From Polychytrium aggregatum (Eukaryota > Chytridiomycota > Chytridiomycetes > Polychytriales), in the NCBI RefSeq assembly GCF_025602895.1, contig NW_026516212.1, positions 744,001 through 808,000 of the forward strand: a DNA stretch of 64,000 nt, read 5' to 3'. A model generated the notes under the pieces. It saw nothing but the letters and a program-made list of their open reading frames with translations. It did not search any database and was not told the DNA's origin. The position numbers were made by a program, and so were the translations under genes. This document shows, in pieces, positions 40,901-50,181 of this stretch; position 1 is the first letter of the stretch; each line of letters opens with the position of its first letter.

Positions 40901-43418
40901 TAGGCCATGGCATTGCACTCCTGTCTTCGTCGGCAATCGCTTTGTTTCGTTGGTTTGGGAAGCACAGTCTTGAATACACCCGGTCGATCTCCTGTGGCGA
41001 TGATCGACTGGCATACCGAGATCATGTTCCTGGCTGCATTGATGTCTCGATCCCACAGCGTATGGCAGCTTGCACAGCTCCGGACAAAGTGTGGTTTCTC
41101 GACATCAAGATACTCGGGTGACTCGAGTCGCTTGGCTTCCCGACAATGTGAGCACACCTGGGATGTGTTGAACTCGTTCACCGAGCACACATGGATCTTG
41201 GAGACGGATCGGTCTGGTGGTCGTCTCTGGTGATGGTGGAATTGCTCAAAGTACTTGGCGAACCTGAGTCTCCTGGGACTGGATGCATATCCCTTCCCCT
41301 GTTTCCAGGATGCATTCCCAAAGGCAATCACCACTTCGGTCTCCTTTGGTGCCTGGTCGATGACTCGCTTGCACATCTCGTGGACAGTGCACTGTCGCTT
41401 GCTGTGGAGATCGAGTCGCTTGAATCGCCGTCGCCGGGTCAGGCTGAAGTACAGCTGTTTGTCCAGCATGTCTCCATCGAACACATGGCGAATATATAGC
41501 AGGAAGGGATACATCCCAGGGATCTTGGGGCTCGGTGTGGTGCTCATCCATTGCTGCAGACCAAGGATCTTATGGGTGCTCTGGATCCACTTGGTCGCCT
41601 GGGTGGTGCCACATCGATGCTGGTACTCCTTGTTGGAGAACGACACGATCTTCTCGTTGGCGCGCTGTGCCTTGGTCACCTTGACACCGTCTCGCTCCTG
41701 AATGGATGGTTGACCGGGTGCCCGAATGACAGCAGTGAAGATCGATCCCACACCAGGGTCGATCCCGATCCATGTGGTTCGAGAGTCGTCAATGGGACCG
41801 ACCCTGGCCTGGATCTTCTTCTCGGGAGTGAGTGCGCTCGCCTTGTCCACGGATTCTGGCTTGGTATCAGGATCCTTCTTCAGGATCTTGTACTTGAGCG
41901 TGGTGATTGAGCACCCGACCCCATCGGTGGTGATCTCGCAGCCAAAGAGCTGCTTGCCCTCCTCCCTTGCTCCAAAGAGTCTCGACTCCAGCTTGAAGTT
42001 GGTCTGCCAAAAGATCTCTTGTTTTGTGGTGTCATTGACCTTGGTCTTCAGGTCGTCCCACTTGAGACCAGTGCCAGTTTGGAATCCAAGGATTTCCCAC
42101 AGTGCTCTGGTGTCGAGCTTGACATACTTGGCTCGGGCATCGCAGAGCGGGACCAAGGTGCACTGTGCTCGAGGGGCCTTGAGTCTCTTCTTGGTCTGGG
42201 CAAGCCGGTCGGTGAGGCGCTTGATCCGCTTCGTGTTGACAGCGATCTGCTTGCACACCTCCTCGTGCTGGGTCTGGAGATCTTTGAGTCTGTCAGCCCC
42301 GATGTGGTGGATGGGTTGACACATCTCCTCGTTCAGTCGCCCACGCTCTCCTTTCAGAACATCGGTCACCCTCGCGAGCCTGGGAATGATTATCTTCTGA
42401 AAGACCACCATGAAGAGGGCCTCCTTCAGGTGGGTCAGTCGAGAGACTTCACTGGCCAGAACTGGTACGACTTGATACAGGTCCTGCTGGCTTTCGTACC
42501 GAAGCTCATACAACTGGTCGGCATGGTGGGCGAAGGATTTTCTCAGATCACCGAGGAGTGTCTTGGAGAGGGGATTCTCCATCAGCTTCATGCACTCATC
42601 GACGTGTGTGTGCCGTTTCACATCCTTGGGAGCAACCAGGACCAAATTGCAGTATCGACGGAGGAGAGACCAATACCGATCGAGAATGTGGGTCTCACAG
42701 TTGACGGTATAGGCCTTGACAGCCAAACTAAGGACCTGTGAGCCAGTGCCCTTTGGGAGGGACACTGGAGGCAGGATACACGTCTCACTCCATGTACTTC
42801 GATACATGTCATAGGTCTTGATGATGTGCCTGTCATCTTCTGGGGTGTTTGTCCTGACACCCACTGTTCCTGTCTGCACCATATTGAAGCATTTTCGAAC
42901 AAACGCGGGTTCACTCGACGACACAGTGGGGAGAGTGATGCCCTCGTCCAAGCACCGCCTGAGATGCAGCTCCAGGAGACGAGATGCTTCGTACTGGACT
43001 TGGGTCATGGCCCGGACAGTCTCCTCGATCTTGTCGTGCAAGGCATCGTTCTTGATGATGGCATCGAGGGTGCACTTGACGATCGAGTACTCGGCCTTGG
43101 CATACTCGTTGGGGCCACAGTCAGGCAAGGTAGAGCTCCAGAGTGGGTTCTTCTTGGTACACAATGAACTGTTGCTTCTGGCATGACCCTCTTCCCCGCA
43201 CGTGGCACATACAGGGACCTTGGGTGCTTGGCTGACCATTTCAGCGACCGAGGCAGGGCTCTGTCGATTCTGGCTGTGCACTTCTTGGTGAAGGGCCTAA
43301 CATGGTTGGTCAGGCCACAGGCACGACACGATTTGATGACGGGTTTCTTGGCCACAGGAGAGTCATTGGGTGATCCCGGGTCGGGATCGGGGGGTGTCTT
43401 TCGTTTGTGGGGAGCCAT
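40858..43418 (-). CDS. Fanzor (TnpB-like RNA-guided nuclease), copy 2, with N-terminal frameshift
   Basis: Reads MAPHKRKTPPDPD from the ATG at 43418 and passes a first zinc knuckle (CRACGLTNH-x7-C). A frame change is needed between about 43300 and 43260 to enter the frame that stays open to the stop at 40858, some 800 residues. That frame has a second knuckle of the same spacing (CATCGEEGH-x7-C). RuvC-I is WIGIDPGVGSIFTAVI (Asp codon at 41758-41760), RuvC-II VVIAFGNASW with Gly-Asn where an acid is expected, the substitute Glu in SVNEFNTSQVC (41173-41175), a zinc finger CSHC ... CASC, and RuvC-III DRDINAARNM (Asp at 41044-41046). The catalytic part is intact, while the N terminus is frameshifted or spliced. 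The C terminus is longer than in copy 1 by about 30 residues. Confidence 0.9.
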
Positions 43419-43565
43419 CTGGCGAGAAAATAGCAGCGATGGCTGGTTCTTGTCAGGAACGGAGCTGGACTTTGGCACCAGACAGCTGATGGTAGTCGAA
43501 CGGACGGTCGTAGGACGAAGGGGAGTGTATTCAATAGGCTAAGGGCAGGATACAAGAGGCAAGGT

Positions 43566-43602
43566 GAGGTGCTGGTTCTGAGGCCACAGCACCTCGTTTA
43601 TA
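43566..43602. promoter_or_regulatory. Promoter region of Fanzor copy 2 with hairpin and TATA box
   Basis: On the minus strand TATAAAC lies at 43596-43602, about 180 bp before the ATG. Next to it is a perfect 9-bp inverted repeat, GAGGTGCTG/CAGCACCTC, within 43566-43595. Confidence 0.4.
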
Positions 43603-43901
43603 TCTCTAAACGCCGTCCTTGTTCGCCGCAGATTTTTCTTCCACTACAAGGGAGATTGGTTATCTGCGACGGGGGGAGATTAGATCCGAACGTTTCCCTC
43701 GCCCGCCGGGAGGTTTCATGTCAGTGCCTTACCCAACATTGCACATCAAGGAAACAGGACACGGGTTGGGGCGCCCATGAAACCATCCACCGGGCGTGGG
43801 AACGCGGTTCATGACAGTTCTGCCCTTGGGGAAGAAAAATTTTCCTCAAAACCAGCGCATTTTGGGCTGGCAGCGGTGTTGTTCACAGTGGCGTCCTCGA
43901 T

Positions 43902-43955
43902 TCAGATCCAGAAACGCATCGCTCGCTCAATCAGTCGTGGGAAGACATCTTGTCA
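43902..43955 (-). pseudogene. Transposase C-terminal fragment in Fanzor copy 2
   Basis: Minus-strand translation QDVFPRLIERAMRFWI matches PDVFRRLIERAMRFWG of the copy 1 transposase, and the DNA is about 90% identical over the core. A stop codon follows, and no DDE residues remain upstream. Confidence 0.85.
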
Positions 43956-44504
43956 AGGTGAGTCTTGCCTGATAGCCAAACGATCATGTCATCTCGCTGA
44001 CACACAGCCACGCTTGACTAGGTTTCCAACCAGAGAGATTCAGATGGTGGTGGTTCTTGTCCGCAATCGGAGTGGAGCTTCCAACAATGATACAATTGGT
44101 CATTCCTCCACACCAATCGCCCACCACCACTGTCAATCGGCTCAAGGTGATACCAAATGCCGTCAACCGACCATGGCCGGATTCCAACTTTTGCTGCTCC
44201 ACATTCGACGTGACTTTCAGGTGACCGAGATGAGCAGCCGCGAGGGGGACGGAAAAAATTGATAGTGCCTGAATACAGCATGTCAACACGTCCTGGTTTC
44301 CCCTTCAAGGCCGAATGGCGTGGAACATGCTGGGCGGCCTTCGGAACCTTCTCGGCGAGAGCAGCCGCCCCCCACTCCCGCTCTCGCCGAGAAGCCCGGT
44401 CCTGCCGCTCTTGCATCCCGTTGCTTGCCTCCTGCTCCTGCAATCCATCGTGGTCGCCAGCCTCGCCCGGCACATTTGCATCTCAATCCCCCCCCCTGCC
44501 GCCA

Positions 44505-46214
44505 ATGTCGTCTTCAGGAAACACCGTCGGGGCCTTTCCGGATGCGGCCCCGGATGCGCCCCCGGAAGAGCAGCCCACTGCGGCCTCGTCCTCAACCTCG
44601 TATTCGTTCTCACAGTCAACGCTGCGAGAGCGCCATGTGCCTCTGCGCGAGGACATCAGCGCACGACGAATGCAGTATTTCACCAAAATCACCCGAGGAG
44701 AGAGCGCTGCAGCTCCATCGGAGATACCAGCGGAGGACCGTGTCCCTCCACCGACGCCTTCTATCCACCCAGACTCAGCAGCCACAACCCACGAGCCCAC
44801 TCCCTCCTCCCAGCCCCAGGATCAAGCGCCGACTCCCACCGCAACCAACCCCGCCGGCACCTCATCGAAGGCATCTCAGCCTCCATCCGAAGATCCTCAA
44901 GGCTCCTCATTCGAATGCAATATTTGGTGAGGGCAGCCTCGAGCATACCAGAGGGCTGCTGGCGAAATATCGCGATTGCAACAGAGCGGTCGCTGCCAAG
45001 CGTCCGCAGCTCCTGACCTATCTGAACGTTCTCCCGCCAGCCTTGACATGGCCTCGGATCCGGTTATCACCCTGTGCGGGCATCTGTTTTGCTGGCCATG
45101 GTAAGCTGTCGCTGCAATCGTATGGTGCGAGCGCTATCCGATGACATCGTCTTGAATAGGATGGTGTAGCCGATGAGATGATGGATTGGGGTCTTTCGAA
45201 GCCGTTGTTGTTGGAGTGACTGACGACGACTCTTTTGGCTGCAGCATACATCGTTGGATCGAGGCCAAGCTGCCGGCCTCCAACACTTGTCCCGTATGCA
45301 AGGCCGGGCTCACAAAGGAGGGCCTGATTCCGATTTACACGAAGGGACGCAAGCATCCACGGTAAGAGCAGCCGCATCAGGGGCTGTTCCTGCAAGCGAT
45401 GCCTTGGCATGAAACCCGCCTGGGCCGAAAGACATCCCACGAGGACGCTTCAATCCGGTGCCTCGGTGTTGCTTGCGACTGACGATTTGCTGCGTGTCCT
45501 CCAGGGACGAGCCCGAGCCGAGCATCCCTAATCGACCATCAGGACAGCGGCCCGAGCCCCCGCCGCCCGAGAACCCCAATCCATTTGGATTCATGGGCGA
45601 CTTTCCGCTTTTCAATGGACTGGGATTCGGGATGATGCCTGGCGTTGGCGCCTTCCAAGTTGGCAACACCACAATCAACTTTGGGCTTGGATTTGGGCTG
45701 ATTCCCTCGCTCATAGGCTTGTCAATTGTGCGTTGCTTGCTGCTCTGCCTGGCTTGTCGCTGTTACCGCAGTCGGCCTCATTCGGCGTCGTCATTTGTTG
45801 TTGCTGTGATGCGGCAACTGTTCGGACCAAGGACCTTTGGTACTGACGCTGTTGTGTATCATCCCTTGAATGGTCCAGGCGCTTATATCGCAGTTCCAGA
45901 ACAGAAACCAGCCAAACAACGCACCGACCGCTCAGGACCAACAGCGTGAGTTTGCATGATCCCACAAGCACCATTGTGCCGAGGGGTGCCTGTTATCTTC
46001 CTCTTCCCCCGCCGCCAACGGATCCTGTTTTCAAACTCGTCCAAACACGGCTCTTGCTGTGGACGACCTGATTCAGCTCCCACGGACCGGGTCGAGGGTG
46101 TCTCTGCCCGCAGCTGACTAACACTCTGCGCTCTGCTCGTATTCGCCAGTGTTCGTGTCGCGAATAATCTGGCTGTTTGGCCTCCTGGCGTTCATCTATA
46201 TTCTGTTTTCTTAG
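44505..46214 (+). CDS. RNF185: RNF5/RNF185-type membrane-anchored RING E3 ubiquitin ligase
   Basis: ER-associated-degradation E3 family (plant RMA1, animal RNF5/RNF185). Six exons keep phase: 44505-44926, 45041-45100, 45245-45361, 45505-45727, 45894-45945 and 46150-46214, giving 312 residues. The N-terminal 130 residues are Ser/Pro/Gln-rich and longer than in animal members. The C3HC4 RING is assembled from three exons: FECNICLDMASDPVITLCGH, LFCWPCIHRWIEAK and NTCPVCKAGL, then IPIYTKGRK. A Gly/Phe-rich linker (GFGMMPGVGAFQVGNTT) matches the family. The last exon is a hydrophobic C-terminal anchor (IIWLFGLLAFIYILFS). The gene starts just beyond Fanzor copy 2. Confidence 0.93.
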
Positions 46215-46797
46215 AATGACCCGGCAGCACACAAGCCGATATGTTTTTGCGCGCAGAAGGCTCTGTAGGAGGAAATGGCGGCGATGTATGATTGATGCGA
46301 TGAATAGGATACACGTACATCTGCGTCTCGGGTCGTCTTTCATCCACCTGCCTGTGGTTTCCGCATCTCTGTCGAGCTTGTTGTAGATTGGCATGGTATG
46401 GCATGGCATGGCATGGTATCTGCCGTCAGAAACTCGCCTTCGATACAGACAACCCAACGCCTATGATATCGCCAGCCGCAGTCCTCAAGAGCCTATGGAT
46501 GTCGCTCGCTTTTGCAACCCGATACGCACATGTCCTCGCCACTATCTGCCCGAAAACCACTTCACAGTCGACGACAGCGACATCAGTGCAACCAGGAACA
46601 CAACCACGGGGCACAAGTCGTAGTATTGAATCCAAAAGTACACGCCTCGAGTGGCATTGACGGGCCCACTTGCCAGCGCAAGCGGCAAACATAGATCTAG
46701 AGAATGGTGCCGGAGTCGCTGTCGGCTGCTGCCGCAAGGGCCGTATGCAGTTTCGTACGAAAGCGGTGGCCACACCCGGTATTGCTGGATCCGGGCT
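46215..46797. other. Convergent 3' region with GGCAT tandem repeat
   Basis: About 580 bp between the RING gene stop and the kinase stop. A GGCAT/GGTAT pentamer run lies at 46390-46418. No gene recognised. Confidence 0.45.
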
Positions 46798-48936
46798 TCA
46801 GTCGCTGTTGGTGAGCCATGGGTGCGATAGGACTTGCGATATGGTCGCTCGTTGTGCAGGCTCAAGGGCGAGCATCTTCTTGAGCAAGTCGGCGCAGTCT
46901 GGGGTGATGGCGAAGCGCAGTGAGCAACGGTGGCAGCTGGGTTAGACATGTCGGCCGTCTACCCATGTTGGCATTATGCCCAGGCCGTCGATCTATGGCG
47001 AGCCAGGGAGTGCGACAGCCTTACCCGGATGAAGCCCTCTGGGAAAGGGAATTAGCCCCGAGAGAACCTCCTCCTCGTTGATGAAGCAGGCCTCTCCGCC
47101 GCTTGCTATCCGAAACAGGATCAGGCCCAGGGCCCATATGTCGCCCTGGTGCCCGAGATAACTGGACTTGACAATGATCTCGGGCGCCGAAGCCTCCCGG
47201 GTTCCGTACTGCTCAAAGAAGGTGTCGCCGACCTGCGACCTGAGAAAGTGCGACATGCCAAAGTCGATCAAGGTGATTTTGAAGTCGTCATCGACAAGAA
47301 TGTTCTCGCAGCGAAAGTCGAGATAGGCATAGCCAGCCCTGTGGATGGCCTCGTAGGCTTCGCACACCTGGCGGAAGAGGTGCTTCTGGACCGAGACCGG
47401 TGTGACTCCATACATTGTGAGAAAGTCGCCAAGATCGCCGGCGTGCGAATTGCGTGGGCGCTGCAGCCGCGAAAGCGTGGGCTGTTTCTGGATGGCTGGC
47501 TTTGCCGTGACATGCGGTGCTGGTTGTGTCTCGAGGTGGAGTGGAGAGGGCGAGCCTGCGACGCTCTCGCCGGGAGGTCGCTGTTCGGGAATGGTCGGCG
47601 ACAGAGCAGGGAAGCTCGGAGGCGAGCCCAAGTCCGTTTGGGGCGGGCTTTCGGCTGCGACGGCGGGAGGCGGGGTCTCATCGAGTCGCCATGCCAGGGG
47701 CTTGGCCTGGTCCATCACAAGACAGTAGTAGTGCTCGGTCATCCACAGGCCGCGGAACCTGACGACATTGGGATGGGATACGGACTTGAGTATATGCGCC
47801 TCAAGTGGAATGCCTTTTGGAAACCGGCTGTCGTCGCTGGGCACCAAATAGGCCACATTCTTGCGAGGTATGAACTTGATGGCGACCTGGAGGGAGGGAG
47901 GGATCCACCACAGAGATCGTCAGGATTGCATTCTCAACAGAGTTGGCCGCAGCACAGACATCAAGCAGCCCGTCGGATCGACCGACACACAGGCGCTTCG
48001 AATTCAGCTCGTAGTGCATCATGGCTCAAAGCCCAAGCGCACCTTGCTTCCATTCGCTCGCTCAGTCGCCTCGGCCACAAAGCCGTTTCCGCCGTAGCCC
48101 AAGAGGCCGACGAACAGATACAGCTCCGAAAAGTCTGGGGGAAGCTCCTGGATTGTCTTGTTGAGTACAGCCATGACGGAATTGAGCTCGCTGTTCTGCG
48201 ACTTTCGATGCTTCAGCACATTCATAAACAGGGATTCCGGGCCAGTCCGCGGTTGGTCGCTCCCGTATGGATGCTCGTCGCTGTCGTCGCTGTCGTACTC
48301 CTGAAAGTACTCTTGATTGTCGTCGCTTATGAGCTTGGTTTGGATACGGCCACGAGAGTCTCGAGTGATGCGGACATGGACCTCCGATTCGTCGTCGGGC
48401 CGGCACCAGCTGCAACACACCAGGGCTCTGAAGCTGTCTTTGAGCGAGCTCCAGAACGAGGTCGATAGAGGGCGAGAATGCGAACCGAGCGACGGCGGCC
48501 CCGAGGGTGAGTCTGCCAGCGTGCGGAACTTGCTGTTTTGCGACGGGTGCCGAAGGGAGAGCTCAGCGATTTCTTTGGAGGAGCCGATCCGGTGCAGATC
48601 GCCTTCCTGCGGTCGGGGCTCGGCTCGTTTGGGCGAATGGATCGAAACGGGAGCATTGGCCACCGGACTCACTGCCCTGGGCGGATGTGTTGGCTCATCC
48701 ACGGCAAACAGGTCGCCGGTGCGATCAGGGAGGCTGCCGGGAACAGGGGCCTGGGAGAGCTTTGGATGAGACTGCAGGAAGTGCAGTTGCCTGGGTGGCG
48801 AGCCAACCGGGCCACCGGGTTCATGTTCCTCTCGAAGGCGTTGGAAGGGCATGGGCACCGAACAGGCTCTACTGGATGGGTGCCTATCGGGTTGTTGCAG
48901 CGGCTGTCGACACCGTTGCTGGGTGTACCGATGCAA
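46798..48936 (-). CDS. Divergent serine/threonine protein kinase with long N-terminal region
   Basis: Exon 1 (48936 to 48043) has about 250 residues of Ser/Pro-rich and acidic sequence (EYFQEYDSDDSDEHPYGSDQ), then the glycine loop (LFVGLLGYGGNGFVAEATER). Exon 2 (47886 to about 47025) starts with the ATP lysine (VAIKFIPRKN) and reads VSHPNVVRFRGLWM. A low-complexity insert of about 80 residues (Pro/Ser/Gln) splits the N lobe from the C lobe. The catalytic loop is YLDFRCENIL instead of HRDLKPEN: Asp and Asn are kept, but the lysine two after Asp is Arg. IDFGMS is intact, then ASAPEIIV and DIWALGLILF. The last exon ends QVLSHPWLTNSD. The first Met is the earliest in frame and may not be the true one; the exon 2/3 splice phase is unresolved. 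No orthologue is recognised. Confidence 0.75.
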
Positions 48937-50181
48937 TTGTTGCCTCTGCCGTTGATGCAGTCGATACCGGTGCTGCCAAAGCCGCCAATGTCGGTGTCGA
49001 CGGCGCTAATGCGGCGGGCGCCGATTCGTTCGCTGCTGCCAAGCGCAAAGGCACAGGCCAGGATCAGCGGGGCTCAATGGTGCACAAGGTGCTTGAGCCG
49101 TCCAGGTCGCCGATGGCCTGCTGCTGCTGGGGGGGGGAGGGCTGCCTTTGGGTTGATGATTGGGAAGGCCAGGAATGCCCAAACCGCTCGCAAAAGCGGG
49201 TCCGTACATTGCCCGCCATGCCGCGAGCAGGAAACGGAAACCTTGGCGGCACGGGCTTGGTCCCAGGCCCGGTCGCAGGCTCGGCTCCAGGGATCGCGCG
49301 GGTGCCGAGGATATCCAGGCAGCCAGCAGCCAGCAGCCAGCAGCCAGCAGCCAGCGCAGGCCGGCGAGCGATATCCATCAAGGCGGTCCGTCTGGCTGCG
49401 TATGTGCGTTGCAGCATCCATGTTCTCACCAGGTGCGGAGGGATGTGGACTGGTGTGTCCACCGGCTTCTCAACACGCTGTCGGTCGCCACCATGAGTAC
49501 TTTTCCAGACCTCCCATGGTTTTAATAGTGCCTGGCAGCAAATGCCAAGACGGCGTCGTCCTCGGAACTCCATGGCGATCCAGTCCGGCTTCGGTGGCCA
49601 CAGACCAGCATGCCAGCACTCGCCCGCTCATTGTTGGATGGCCGGCTCGGTCTACCCGATTGCAGACGAGTCGCCAGCAGAGATGACCACATCCCAGCTG
49701 GTCGCAAAGAATGGACTGTCGGCCCAATCATCCGCCTGCCAAATGTTTTTCAATCACAGCGAGCCTCCGAGCAAGCATTGGTGCATCGCCGTGCATCGCC
49801 GTGCATCGCCAGAGGGGCCACTGCACGCCGTTGTCCTGGCTTTGCCAGTGCACTCTTGCTCGCTGTCTGTGCTGGAATTGCTGGCGGTGATTGCAAGCCA
49901 TTACAGCTGTTGTGGTCATTACACCCGTCGCCACGGACAGCAAACAATGTCGCTTCTGCTGGGATTGGTTTTGGCGATGCGGACGAAGGGCTGATTGTGC
50001 TCGAGTCTAGAAGTCTCTGCCCTCGAACGCTGCCGGTAGTCCATCACTGCTTGCGACCAGAAATACTCTCGCGGGCCTTTGCTCGTCAGCGCTTGCCCTT
50101 CAGCGACTTGAGCTACTCAAATCCCTTGCCTTTCCGAAATCGTCCTCCTCGCTTACCGTCGTCCGCGGTCGTTGCCTCACA
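48937..50181. other. Intergenic region between two divergent kinase genes
   Basis: About 1.2 kb, one of the longest gaps in the window. It has a G8 run near 49130 and the CAGCCAG repeat below. Open frames present show no family signature. It may hold an unrecognised first exon of either kinase. Confidence 0.4.
49318..49359. repeat. 7-bp tandem repeat CAGCCAG, about 6 copies
   Basis: Head-to-tail CAGCCAG units upstream of the divergent kinase. Similar in unit length to the GACCAGA array at 18574. Confidence 0.9.

Larger units (their letters stand above)
40818..44304 (-). mobile_element. Fanzor transposon copy 2, inverted, with decayed transposase
   Basis: Oriented opposite to copy 1 and about 6.7 kb away. 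The guide-proximal end is clear: ATCCAGAAAGAAACGGGACA at 40824-40843, preceded by TA (40816-40817). It contains a nearly complete Fanzor gene. Beyond it, 43902-43955 reads on the minus strand as QDVFPRLIERAMRFWI and a stop, matching the transposase C terminus of copy 1, and the DNA there is close to identical. The rest of the transposase is not recognisable. The far end is uncertain: a degraded candidate (GTCCTGGTTTCCCCTT) lies at about 44289-44304, close to the RING gene start. Confidence 0.8.

Noticed and set aside
42019-42741. 240-codon + strand frame within Fanzor copy 2
   Set aside because: Antisense shadow of the Fanzor frame with no domain of its own.
43984-44473. Open frames on both strands between Fanzor copy 2 and the RING gene
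   Set aside because: No similarity to the transposase or other families was seen apart from the fragment at 43902-43955; probably decayed element and promoter sequence.
48937-50181. Several 80-380-codon frames between the two kinases
   Set aside because: Low-complexity translations in GC-rich DNA without start context, splice-supported extension or recognisable motifs.
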